Below, piece after piece: positions 1-7,077 of a stretch of 21,850 bases of DNA. A program made the translations under genes and the position numbers. The DNA comes from Chitinophagaceae bacterium UBA3961 (lineage in GTDB: Bacteria; Bacteroidota; Bacteroidia; Chitinophagales; Chitinophagaceae), in contig DGDD01000008.1 in the NCBI GenBank assembly GCA_002385265.1, positions 1 through 21,850 of the forward strand, in the 5' to 3' direction. Numbering within the stretch: the first letter of the stretch is position 1; every line of letters starts with the position of its first letter. A model generated the notes under the pieces. The model saw only the letters and a list, made by a program, of their open reading frames with translations. It had not been told where the DNA came from and made no database searches.

Positions 1-1624
1 CGGTGTCTCCTTCAGCCGAGTGACCAATTTCTCCTAAAATTGGAGTATCCGTGAGGTTTTGAATATCGATACGGTTTTTTACCTTATCATTCAAATAGTC
101 GATTAAGAATATAATGGCAGCCGGCAATCCTACCCCAACTAGAAACGCAATAATATAAATACTTCTTTTGTTTGGACTGACCTGCATTCCGTTGGACATT
201 GCAGACTCCATTACTTTGATATTTGAAATAGTAGAAGCAGAAGCAATGGAAGTCTCTAATTTTTTCTGCAAGAGATATTGATACAATTCACGTAAAATAA
301 CTTGCTGTCTTTCTACTTCATTCCCTCTTCTTTCCTTCAATGGTATGCTCGTAATTCTACCCTCAGCAACTTTATTTTTTTGAGTAAGATCATTTAATAA
401 CATCGCTTGAGTTTTCTTCACATTTTGAAGAGCCTCCACTAAATCAGCTCTGATTCGTTCAATTGCGCTTTCTAAGTTTTTTATAGTAGGATGGCCAGAG
501 GGAACCGTTTTAAGAGCAGTTTCTCTCTCTAGTTGGAGCCGATTAAATTCTCCAATTAGTTGGAGTAGTGCTGGTTCTTCTATCCCGAGGCTCAATGACA
601 CTTTTTTATATGTATTCTTTTCATCAGAGAGGTAGTTTATTAGAAACTCTGTCACTCTTAAATTGACCTGCTGAGCAGACAACTCTTTTCTGGTTTGTGA
701 AATTTCATCAAACATCATTTGCCCCTGTAGTTCAGGATTGAAGACTTGGTTCTCTTCACGATAGTTCTGAAGATTTTGTTCAGCACCCCCTAAATCTTTT
801 TGAACTGAACGAAGTTGATCGTCAATAAAACGAAGAGTTGATTCTGCAGTTTCCCTCTTGTCTTCAAGAGTTGAAGCCTGATACTGAGCCATATATTCGT
901 TGATAATTGAAGACCCAATTGAAATATTGTCAGTTCTATATGACAAGGCGATCATATTTGTACCTTCTGTAGCAAGAGATACATTGATGCTTCCTGATAA
1001 CGAGGAAGCCGCTTTTTCTAATGGGAGCCAACTCACTTCAAATACATTTGTTGCAAACCCTCTAAGCCCTCTTTCATTTTTCAAAACTCTAAACCCAACT
1101 CCATTCTTATTTACAATTTGACCATAACTGTACTTTTGAGGTAGTTCGCCTATCGTATAGTACGTGTCTCCCATATTAATCAAGAATCCATAAGCTGCTG
1201 TACTATCATCTAAATGAAGAGTTTCAAAAATTAAGGGGGCATCGCTTGGTTGCAAGTGTGTAGACTTGATCTTCCCTTTGTTTACATACGTTGTTTGCAA
1301 ACCGAGTTTTTTTACCACTCTTGCAGCCATTGACCTTGAGCGTATCACTTCAATCTCATCATTGATACGTGTTTGATTTTGAACTCCAAAGATGTCGTCA
1401 AACTTCTCACCGGATCCTGCGTAAGGGGAGTTTTTCGTTACTAATAATTTACTTTTCACCTCATAAATGGGTACTTCATATCTTATTTTCACATACGCTA
1501 GTAATAAGCAAATTGCTACTGAGATAGTCACCCAAGGCAAAAATCTCATATACCGCATGAAATGTTCTCGGGGAGTTACACTTTGCTTTGCAGTATCTTG
1601 ATTTCTTAAAATATCCTCACTCAT
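1..1624 (-). CDS. Wzc/Wzz-like polysaccharide chain-length protein, N-terminal part (runs off left edge)
   Basis: The frame opens at ATG 1624 (MSEDILRNQD) and stays open for 541 codons to the left edge with no stop, so the 3' end is missing. A transmembrane segment lies near residues 28-46 (FLPWVTISVAICLLLAYVKI) and a second near 488-513. Between them is a long periplasmic region, Wzz-like at first and then rich in heptad-like helix (coiled coil), with a GNVR-type stretch near residues 440-490 just before the second membrane helix. This is the layout of bacterial tyrosine-kinase Wzc proteins, which set polymer length and work with the outer-membrane Wza channel. The kinase domain, if present, would follow the second helix and lie outside the window, so a Wzz-only protein cannot be excluded. 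The gene starts 9 bases after the stop of the Wza-like gene, in the same operon. Confidence 0.88.
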   Translation of the reverse strand, partial: MSEDILRNQDTAKQSVTPREHFMRYMRFLPWVTISVAICLLLAYVKIRYEVPIYEVKSKLLVTKNSPYAGSGEKFDDIFGVQNQTRINDEIEVIRSRSMAARVVKKLGLQTTYVNKGKIKSTHLQPSDAPLIFETLHLDDSTAAYGFLINMGDTYYTIGELPQKYSYGQIVNKNGVGFRVLKNERGLRGFATNVFEVSWLPLEKAASSLSGSINVSLATEGTNMIALSYRTDNISIGSSIINEYMAQYQASTLEDKRETAESTLRFIDDQLRSVQKDLGGAEQNLQNYREENQVFNPELQGQMMFDEISQTRKELSAQQVNLRVTEFLINYLSDEKNTYKKVSLSLGIEEPALLQLIGEFNRLQLERETALKTVPSGHPTIKNLESAIERIRADLVEALQNVKKTQAMLLNDLTQKNKVAEGRITSIPLKERRGNEVERQQVILRELYQYLLQKKLETSIASASTISNIKVMESAMSNGMQVSPNKRSIYIIAFLVGVGLPAAIIFLIDYLNDKVKNRIDIQNLTDTPILGEIGHSAEGDT

Positions 1625-1633
1625 AAATTCTTA

Positions 1634-2434
1634 TTATCGAAATAAAGTAATTAGAATAGCTGTGGCACTGAGAATTGATGTTCCGATGCTTATATATCTA
1701 AATGTTAGCTGATCGTTTGATGCTTCTTTTCTTTTATTTGCTGGCACCATTATTATATCGTTCTGTTGTAATTGATAAAAAGGCGAAGCAAAAATTGCTG
1801 GGTCATTCAAATCCAAACGTTGGAAAGTCCTTTGTCCATTTTCTTCGCGGATTACTGTAACAATTTCTCTTCTTGCAAAAGGACCAAAATCTCCAGCTAA
1901 ACCAATTGCTTCAAGAAGATTAACTCTTTCAGATGGAATACTAAACGATCCAGGATGTGCAACCTCTCCAAGAACAGTGATTTTAAAGTTTAAGAATCGA
2001 ACGTCTACTATTGGATTGCTAAGAGTATTCTTTGTAGTAAAATACTGAACTAGCTCTTCAGTGATCTGTTTTTTTGTTTTTCCAACTACTTTCCAAGAAC
2101 CAATTCCAATAATTTGAATCGTTCCGTCTGAGTTGACCAAGTACCCGGGAGCAGTTCCAGAATTAGTGCCGACAGCGATACCTGCATTAGTAGAAGAACT
2201 TGAAGTTACCCCACCTACTTGATTGTAAATTGCTGCGGCAGCAGCGTTATCACTATATACTACAATTGAAATTAGATCCCCAGGCTGCACAACCGGTTCC
2301 TTCCATTGCACATTCTTAAGCGGGATGGTATCAAAACTGCCTTCGAGGTATTGCACCGGTTTGTGAGTTACGCAGGAGGTGGTGGCGAACATAAGCAGTG
2401 CCGGTACCAGCAACCAAAGCAAATTCTTCTTCAT
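1634..2434 (-). CDS. Wza-like polysaccharide export lipoprotein
   Basis: This 266-residue protein begins with a lipoprotein signal peptide (basic MKKN, hydrophobic run, then TTSC with Cys21 as the probable lipidated residue). A Poly_export domain covers about residues 40-150 and an SLBB segment about 150-190, containing the typical GEVAHPGSFSIP turn. A C-terminal hydrophobic helix (residues 247-265) is usual for the short Bacteroidota members of the family. It should form the outer-membrane channel through which capsule or exopolysaccharide leaves, pairing with the chain-length protein encoded immediately downstream. A Ser/Thr/Gly-rich insert at about residues 75-95 looks like a flexible loop. 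The start is the ATG at 2434. A 95-base gap separates it from the upstream antiterminator gene. Confidence 0.9.
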   Translation of the reverse strand: MKKNLLWLLVPALLMFATTSCVTHKPVQYLEGSFDTIPLKNVQWKEPVVQPGDLISIVVYSDNAAAAAIYNQVGGVTSSSSTNAGIAVGTNSGTAPGYLVNSDGTIQIIGIGSWKVVGKTKKQITEELVQYFTTKNTLSNPIVDVRFLNFKITVLGEVAHPGSFSIPSERVNLLEAIGLAGDFGPFARREIVTVIREENGQRTFQRLDLNDPAIFASPFYQLQQNDIIMVPANKRKEASNDQLTFRYISIGTSILSATAILITLFR

Positions 2435-2529
2435 AATTGGTTTTAAAAATTAGCGTTTTTTAAAGGATAACCCTTAGCAAAACTACTGAAATCGAGGCGT
2501 TTACGTCTGTTTGAGCGAATAAAACGCCG

Positions 2530-3069
2530 TTATTCTTTTACAATTGTTTTGGAGGGGCTTGTTTTTTTCAAAATAATTTTTTTCTTTTCCACCCAGGCGG
2601 TGATTCTATAATTGATGCTTTCTATTCTCAATTCCACCATCTTCTTACGCACTTGCAATACCTTCGCCTCCTCATCAGCAAATAATCCTGAACTCACTTG
2701 AACTAAGTCGTTTTCTTTGATATCGAGCGGTTCTGCAATTACTTCCGGGTGCTCGTTAAGGAAACGCTTGATGAGGTCGATGTCGCGATTGCTAATAACG
2801 GCGGGCTTCCCAAGCCAGTAAATGAAATTTACCACGCCTTCGGTCATGCGAACATTTGTTCGTTCGTCGTCGGATATGCGCACAAATACATAGCTCTTGA
2901 ATAGTGGCTCCTCCACAGTTTTGATGCGATCACTCCATTGCCGTTTTACTTTGTTCAACGGACAGTAACTCTCCAGTCCCTTCTCAGACAAGAGTTGATG
3001 TACCTTCTTTTCCCATCGCGGACGGGTGTACACCGCATACCATTTTTTCTTTTCGTTCATTTTAACCAT
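2530..3069 (-). CDS. UpxY-type NusG-paralogue transcription antiterminator
   Basis: The 179-residue protein has a NusG N-terminal (NGN) domain at about residues 8-107, recognisable from KWYAVYTRPRWEKKV and the EPLFKSYVFVRI segment, followed by a KOW-like region at about 115-165. Proteins of this kind (UpxY in Bacteroides, RfaH/LoaP elsewhere) load onto RNA polymerase at the start of long polysaccharide operons and suppress premature termination. Position fits: it is first in the operon, directly before the Wza- and Wzc-like genes. Two ATGs are possible, 3069 and 3060. The first is preferred because a GGAGG sequence (complement of 3084-3088) precedes it by 14 bases, though this spacing is long. 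The leader upstream carries a terminator-like hairpin that may be this protein's own target (inference). Confidence 0.92.
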   Translation of the reverse strand: MVKMNEKKKWYAVYTRPRWEKKVHQLLSEKGLESYCPLNKVKRQWSDRIKTVEEPLFKSYVFVRISDDERTNVRMTEGVVNFIYWLGKPAVISNRDIDLIKRFLNEHPEVIAEPLDIKENDLVQVSSGLFADEEAKVLQVRKKMVELRIESINYRITAWVEKKKIILKKTSPSKTIVKE

Positions 3070-3090
3070 GGGGCAGAGCTTCGCCTCCTC

Positions 3091-3113
3091 AGTTACACAT
3101 TTATTTTGTAACT
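3091..3113 (-). promoter_or_regulatory. Small inverted repeat just upstream of upxY-like gene
   Basis: AGTTAC at 3091-3096 and GTAACT at 3108-3113 can pair as a 6-bp stem with an 11-base loop. It lies directly before the GAGGAGG sequence and start codon of the antiterminator gene, so in the mRNA it could influence access to the ribosome binding site. The stem is short and may be chance. Confidence 0.3.
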
Positions 3114-3154
3114 AAGTGTTTTTCAACAACTTACATTCAATTACCCAAATAGAA

Positions 3155-3194
3155 AAGGGTATAGAGAATACTGTTTTAGTACTCCTATACCCTT
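3155..3194 (-). terminator. Terminator-like hairpin in the leader of the polysaccharide operon
   Basis: The arms AAGGGTATAG (3155-3164) and CTATACCCTT (3185-3194) pair perfectly. The stem continues inward through GAATACT (3166-3172) and AGTACTC (3178-3184) with one bulged base and one mismatch, closing on a 5-base loop. Read on the minus strand, the stem is followed by TTCTATTT after the terminal CCCTT, which resembles a U-rich intrinsic terminator tail. It lies 86-125 bases upstream of the upxY-like ATG. A leader attenuator acted on by the antiterminator is the natural reading (inference); an operator or REP-type palindrome is the alternative. Confidence 0.6.
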
Positions 3195-3291
3195 CCACAA
3201 ATATGTTTGGTTTCGGCTTTTTGCACCGGATATTGAATTGGATAGCGGGTTTGCGGTCAACATTTGTTAATACACGCATTCCCAATTTGGG

Positions 3292-3299
3292 CAAATATA
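3292..3299 (-). promoter_or_regulatory. Possible -7 box for the upxY-wza-wzc operon
   Basis: The minus strand reads TATATTTG, a full match to the Bacteroidota TAnnTTTG -7 element. A TTG lies 15 bases upstream on the same strand, which is shorter than the usual spacing to the -33 element. It would give a leader of roughly 210-220 bases that includes both hairpins. Confidence 0.35.
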
Positions 3300-3490
3300 G
3301 GATATTTTTAACACCAACCGCTTTTTTATGGGAGTGGATTAAAAATACAAACTACTTAAAAACAAGGGGTTAAACATCGAAGGCTGTGAAACTAAGCCTG
3401 CATCACGATTCAAGAAAAACAGGGTGAAATATTAGCAAAAATGCTAAAGGAAGATTTTAGGAGGAGGTAAGGGTTTTTGTGTAGGATTTC

Positions 3491-3733
3491 GGGAACAGCC
3501 GGAACACAAAGGATAATGGTCTTAGGTTGAAGAGGCTGTTATTGCTTTAAGTTTTTGGCAGCTCGAGTTTCGGAGAGTCGTTTACTTAAGGACGCAAAGG
3601 CCGCTGCGCGGCGGGAACAGCCGGAACGCAGAGTTATTGTGGTTGAAGGTTGGAGAGCGTTTTATGAATTTGAGTTTTTGGCAGTATGAAATTCGGAAAT
3701 TCAATTACTGGAGACGCAGAGCCGCTGCGCGGG
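3491..3733. repeat. Imperfect tandem duplication, unit about 122 bp
   Basis: Unit 1 is 3491-3612 and unit 2 is 3613-3733. Both begin GGGAACAGCCGGAAC and both end GCCGCTGCGCGG. In between, GGTTGAAG and GTTTTTGGCAG recur at matching places, while the intervening bases have diverged. The ends resemble pieces of the dispersed modules found elsewhere in the window (GAACAGCCG next to AT-rich tails; GCCGCTSCGCGGGGG again at 5356-5370). Confidence 0.75.
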
Positions 3734-3879
3734 GGAATACAGGGGAGAGCATGAATTTCTTATTAAAAATTTCAATTCGTTTAGTGCCAACGTTGCGCTG
3801 GCCGAAGGCCTCCTTCCGGCGAAGCCCAATTAAACACAGTGTGCTGCACTCAAGGCATTAAAAACTTTGCGTTAAAATA

Positions 3880-3919
3880 TTCACCGCAAAGTACGCGGAG
3901 CGCGCAAAGGAGTCGCAAA
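3880..3919. repeat. Diverged D-type repeat (ACCGCAAAG type)
   Basis: TTCACCGCAAAG followed by GCGCAAAGGAGTCGCAAA matches the shape of the D module at 5533-5572 and 20286-20325 (TTCACCGCAACG ... CGCAAAG), with several substitutions. Confidence 0.5.
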
Positions 3920-3978
3920 AGAACTTATCTCCGTATCGCTTCAATATCTCCATTAAGAAAGCATCGTAGCACCATCCA

Positions 3979-5079
3979 TTATTTCAAGAATTTTGCAAGC
4001 AAGAACTTTGAAAATCGCTTCTCAATAAATTTGGTGTATTGTACCGAAAGAATCCCTAATAAGATAATAACCAAAATGGGATATAGCATTGTATCGGCAA
4101 AAGGGAAAGTTGCTGTTTTACTGATCAACAAAATACCCAAATGTTCGTGTATCAAATAAAAGAAATAAGAACTCGCTCCTTGCTTCGTTAGAACCGGAAC
4201 TGCATCTCCCAGCCCGTCTATTTTTCGAAAACTCAGTAAATAAAACAGTCCAACAAAAAAGAGTAATAAGAATTTCACCTGCCATTCCATTTTTCCCGCC
4301 CAAAGGATCACAATCGCAAGTATTCCCGCTGCATAAAAAAACCATTGCTTAGTAACAACCCTTTTATCGGTTTGATAAATTCGATACATCAAAGACCCAA
4401 AAAGAAAGTATTGAATATAATGCATTAGTGTAAACACACGCGACGTTAAATGACCCAGCTCTGCTTTTGCCAATTCCGGTAAATGCATACCGAAGCGATC
4501 TTTCAGTACTACTTTCTCAATAAATTGATTCGCTATTATTACTAAAAAAGAAAACATGGTAAAGTTTCTCAAAAACTTCTCCTTATTGTAAAAAAACAAC
4601 AATGCAGCCAATACATAAAACTGTATCTCAGGCCATAAACTCCAATACGACCCCGAGAGGTATGTCCATGTAATACTTGAATCAAAAACATTTAATAAGC
4701 CTGGCTCTAAAAACGTAAGGCTATAAAGCAAATTGGAAAAAGAATGGGATTCGGGTTTAATATGCTGTGTGTCGAAGCATATAAACAAGAGATACGTTAA
4801 CAATGATGCTACAAGCATTGAAGGAAACAAACGGACCCATCTTTTGATAAAAAATTCCTTTCTTGAATTAGTATTCTCAAGGGTATAATAAATTACAAAT
4901 CCACTGATCATGAAAAAAAATTGAACACCTAAATTTCCATGATTGAACCAACGCGCATATTGATTACCGTAAGGGTAAACATTGGGGAGTTCTGTCCATC
5001 GAAAAAAATAATGATAGAGCGCTACCAAAAGAATAGCTATAAACCGAAAAACATCTAGCGTATTGACTCTAATCCTCAT
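3979..5079 (-). CDS. Acyltransferase-3 family membrane protein
   Basis: A 366-residue polytopic membrane protein of the acyltransferase-3 (OafA/YrhL-like) family, which usually O-acetylates or O-acylates surface sugars using acyl-CoA. The first helix carries the family's LDVFRFIAILLVALYHY signature with His23. The loop after the third hydrophobic segment carries the RxxRxxP motif (Arg80, Arg83, Pro86, in IKRWVRLFP). SGSYWSLWPEIQFY is also typical. About ten hydrophobic helices follow along the chain, and no C-terminal SGNH domain is attached. It starts at ATG 5079. It lies on the same strand as the polysaccharide export operon but about 900 bases upstream, separated by a leader and repeats, so it may modify that polymer but is unlikely to be in the same transcript (inference). 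Confidence 0.9.
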   Translation of the reverse strand: MRIRVNTLDVFRFIAILLVALYHYFFRWTELPNVYPYGNQYARWFNHGNLGVQFFFMISGFVIYYTLENTNSRKEFFIKRWVRLFPSMLVASLLTYLLFICFDTQHIKPESHSFSNLLYSLTFLEPGLLNVFDSSITWTYLSGSYWSLWPEIQFYVLAALLFFYNKEKFLRNFTMFSFLVIIANQFIEKVVLKDRFGMHLPELAKAELGHLTSRVFTLMHYIQYFLFGSLMYRIYQTDKRVVTKQWFFYAAGILAIVILWAGKMEWQVKFLLLFFVGLFYLLSFRKIDGLGDAVPVLTKQGASSYFFYLIHEHLGILLISKTATFPFADTMLYPILVIILLGILSVQYTKFIEKRFSKFLLAKFLK

Positions 5080-5359
5080 ACTGACTTAGTTGAAGTGACG
5101 AAAGGAAAAAAGAAGACTGATAAGGATATGGGAGTTAGAAGCGCTTAGTAAAGTATAGGTTAGTTATTAGATGCTTTTTCTTGCAAAAACCTTTTAATAA
5201 AAGATTCTAAATGCTCTGTACTAAGTTTTTGAAACAGGAATATCGTTGGAAATTTTGTAAATGATTTGTAAACGCAGAAAATATTTTCTATACAAACTTG
5301 ATAATCATCATTTTAGATAAAATCCTTTTTATCAATGCTATTGATTGAATAGATCGCCG

Positions 5360-5400
5360 CTCCGCGGGGGTATATAGAGGCGCGGAGGAGTTTCTTTTTT
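5360..5400 (+). repeat. GC-rich hairpin followed by a T-tract
   Basis: CTCCGCG (5360-5366) and CGCGGAG (5381-5387) form a 7-bp stem with a 14-base loop, followed on the plus strand by TTTCTTTTTT. It looks like an intrinsic terminator, but no plus-strand gene ends nearby. The left arm (GCCGCTCCGCGGGGG) resembles 3721-3735 and belongs to the repeat set. Confidence 0.4.
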
Positions 5401-5437
5401 ACCGCGCCGGCGCTACAGTCGCAGCGGTAACGCAGCG
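5401..5437 (+). repeat. A module, diverged copy (37 bp)
   Basis: Starts ACCGCGCCGGCG and ends GCAGCGGTAACGCAGCG. The total length matches the other copies, but the GCGATCGC core is mutated (TACAGTCGCAG here). Confidence 0.65.
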
Positions 5438-5461
5438 GTGGTAGTCGATCTGTTTTCCCAA

Positions 5462-5522
5462 CTAATTTTCACCACAGATACCGCAGATTACAACAAATTC
5501 TCACAGATTAACCTTCGATATT
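5462..5522 (+). repeat. C module (61 bp), CAGATT-rich
   Basis: Matches the reverse complement of 8963-9023 over 61 bases with three differences. It contains spaced ACAGAT/GCAGATT/ACAGATT words. Its last bases (TTCGATATT) are shared with the start of the D module. Confidence 0.9.
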
Positions 5523-5582
5523 CGGAGTAGCTTCACCGCAACGACCGCTGAGTTCGCAAAGGAGTCGCAAAGCATTGTTGTA
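5514..5582 (+). repeat. D module (69 bp)
   Basis: Aligns without gaps to 20267-20335 with five differences in 69 bases. It begins TTCGATATTCGGAGTAGC, continues ACCGCAACGACCGCT, and ends GCAAAG followed by ATTGTTGTA. Confidence 0.9.
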
Positions 5583-5747
5583 TTTCCTCGTTTCCCGCAG
5601 CGGCTTCGCCTGTCCCGTATCGTTCCTCACGGGATAGACTCGACTGCTTTTGCTTCGCAAAACCAGCCTCCTCGTTCCTCGTCTCCTCTCATCCTCGTTC
5701 CTGCTTCGCCGCTGTTTCATTATTAATTATTAATTCTTACTTATTAA
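5583..5747 (+). repeat. Interrupted B module and AT-rich tail
   Basis: TTTCCTCG (5583-5590) and CCTCGTTCCTCGTCTCC (from 5669) are adjacent in other B copies. Here they are split by roughly 78 bases that contain a TCCCGT/ACGGGA hairpin and GGCTTCGCCTGTCCC. After CATCCTCGTTCCTG come GCCGCTGTTTC and an AATTATTAATT tail, as in the other mosaic copies. Confidence 0.7.
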
Positions 5748-6914
5748 TTAAACTTTCACATACCACTTCTTCTTATCCATCCAATACGCCAAGCTCCACA
5801 TGAATGCCAGAAATACGAGTGCATAAAGGAAGGACCCGATTTTTAGATTGGAACTAACGGGCTTGCATACATGCTCGTAGAACCAAGGCAGGGCGCTGGT
5901 ATAGAGCTTTTTTCCGGCTTCGTCTGTTCCCGTTTCCCAACGGAATAGCGCAATTACTCTGGGCAAAAATCCGCTGAGTACAAATATGAAAAGTGGATTC
6001 TTCCCAAACACATCAAAGAATTTAACCCACCAACCGGATGCTTTTTTGAATTCCATTAAGTATAGCAAAACTGATAGTATCACTGTTGCAAGACCGCTCG
6101 TGTACAACACATATGAACTGGTCCAAATTTTCTTATTGATCGGGAATCCGAAATCCCAAGCATAACCCGATGCCACCAATAAGACTCCGGCCATGAGCAG
6201 CTTCGCTAACATTTCATAGCTTCTTCCACTACTTTGTATATAATGCCCTACGAAATATCCAAACAACACCTGGGCAATTGGAGTGAACCCGCTCATCAGT
6301 CCTTCCGGATCAAAAGGCAGTCCTTCACCTTTGTACAAATGCGCTACTCCAAGAATATTCTTGTCAATTGCTGTTCCAAACCAACCATTTAAACTATACG
6401 GATCGGCACTGTTGCCTAGAATACAAACCAGCCAATACCCTAATAAAATAACAACTGTTAAATAAGCGCTGCCACGAATTTTCAGGAAATAGGCAGCCAT
6501 CGCTGCAAAGCCATAAGCCAAGGCTATTCTTTGTAATACCCCCATGATACGAATACCGCTTTCGGGATTCTTAGGGTCTACCCAATATTTAAAAACTAGA
6601 TTTTCTCCATCCCATTTGATAAATGGACTCCAATTCAGAAAGAGTCCAATGGCAAAAATGACGATCACTCTCTTCCATACTTTTTTCATCACCGCTGCAG
6701 TTCCGGCTTGCTCTAATTTCGGCATTACAAAGCTCATGGCATTGCCTACTGCAAAAAGAAAGAAGGGGAATACTAAATCGGTGGGCGTGCAGCCATGCCA
6801 GGGTGCATGACCTAGCGGTTCAAACAAATGCCCCCAGTTACCGGGGTTGTTTACGAGTATCATGAGTGCTACGGTAGCACCTCGGAAAATATCGAGGGAT
6901 GGAAAGCGATTCAT
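5748..6914 (-). CDS. NagX/HGSNAT-like membrane acetyltransferase (DUF5009 type)
   Basis: This 388-residue polytopic membrane protein resembles heparan-alpha-glucosaminide N-acetyltransferase and bacterial NagX/YeiB-like proteins. The start SLDIFRGATVALMILVNNPG is the family's first helix. GHAPWHGCTPTDLVFPFFLF follows, with His36 at the place of the active-site histidine of human HGSNAT (by analogy). Further landmarks are RIMGVLQRIALAY in the middle and FFDVFGKNPLFIFVLSGFLPR towards the C terminus. The family moves acetyl groups across the membrane from acetyl-CoA onto amino sugars; the substrate here is unknown. Start is ATG 6914. It stands alone: the upstream gene ends 163 bases away with repeats between. 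Its stop codon abuts the AT-rich tail of the downstream mosaic. Confidence 0.85.
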   Translation of the reverse strand: MNRFPSLDIFRGATVALMILVNNPGNWGHLFEPLGHAPWHGCTPTDLVFPFFLFAVGNAMSFVMPKLEQAGTAAVMKKVWKRVIVIFAIGLFLNWSPFIKWDGENLVFKYWVDPKNPESGIRIMGVLQRIALAYGFAAMAAYFLKIRGSAYLTVVILLGYWLVCILGNSADPYSLNGWFGTAIDKNILGVAHLYKGEGLPFDPEGLMSGFTPIAQVLFGYFVGHYIQSSGRSYEMLAKLLMAGVLLVASGYAWDFGFPINKKIWTSSYVLYTSGLATVILSVLLYLMEFKKASGWWVKFFDVFGKNPLFIFVLSGFLPRVIALFRWETGTDEAGKKLYTSALPWFYEHVCKPVSSNLKIGSFLYALVFLAFMWSLAYWMDKKKWYVKV

Positions 6915-6960
6915 AGTTGGGTGTTGGGCTTTAGGTGTTGTAAGGTAATGAAAAAAGGGG

Positions 6961-7077
6961 GTTCACCGCAGAGAGCGCGAAGCCCGCGAAGTGTTACTCT
7001 ACCTTTTATTCTGGCTGTTCAATTTTTAATTTTTTTTTTCACCGCAGCGGCGCAGCGATCGCAGCGGCAACGCAGCG
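6961..7077 (+). repeat. D-like fragment, T-rich stretch and intact A module
   Basis: TTCACCGCAGAG...CGCGAAG at about 6961-6992 is a diverged D-type sequence. CTGTTC followed by a T-rich run replaces the usual AT tail. An intact 37-bp A module occupies 7041-7077 (ACCGCAGCGG, core GCGATCGC, end CGCAGCG). It abuts the stop codon of the next gene. Confidence 0.85.

Larger units (their letters stand above)
3070..3978. other. Intergenic region with operon leader, hairpins and tandem repeats
   Basis: No credible gene lies here; short open frames on both strands have no family signature and run through repeats. The left part (3070-3300) is the presumed 5' leader of the polysaccharide operon with two hairpins and a -7-like box. 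The right part contains an imperfect tandem duplication (3491-3733), GC-rich fragments of the dispersed repeats and one ACCGCAAAG-type repeat near 3880-3919. Confidence 0.7.
5080..5747. other. Intergenic region built largely of repeat modules
   Basis: There is no credible gene. The first 260 bases after the acyltransferase start codon are plain AT-rich DNA in which I see no clear promoter. From about 5350 on the sequence is a mosaic in the order GC-rich hairpin, A module, C module, D module, interrupted B module, GCTGTTTC, AT-rich tail. The tail reaches within one base of the next gene's stop codon. Confidence 0.75.

Noticed and set aside
900..1121. Plus-strand open frame of 73 codons inside the chain-length gene
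   Set aside because: It lies antisense to the long minus-strand frame, which has clear family features; the plus frame has none.
3112..3373. Two opposing short open frames (plus 3116-3373, minus 3112-3294)
   Set aside because: They overlap each other and the leader hairpin, have no recognisable motif and no convincing start context.
3637..4159. Plus-strand open frames across the tandem repeat and into the acyltransferase 3' end
   Set aside because: They translate repeat DNA and the antisense of a well-supported gene.
5360..5400. Intrinsic terminator on the plus strand
   Set aside because: The hairpin and T-tract are real, but no plus-strand gene precedes it, so it is listed as a repeat.
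5508..5720. Minus-strand 70-codon frame rich in Arg and Ser
   Set aside because: It is a translation of the D and B repeat modules.
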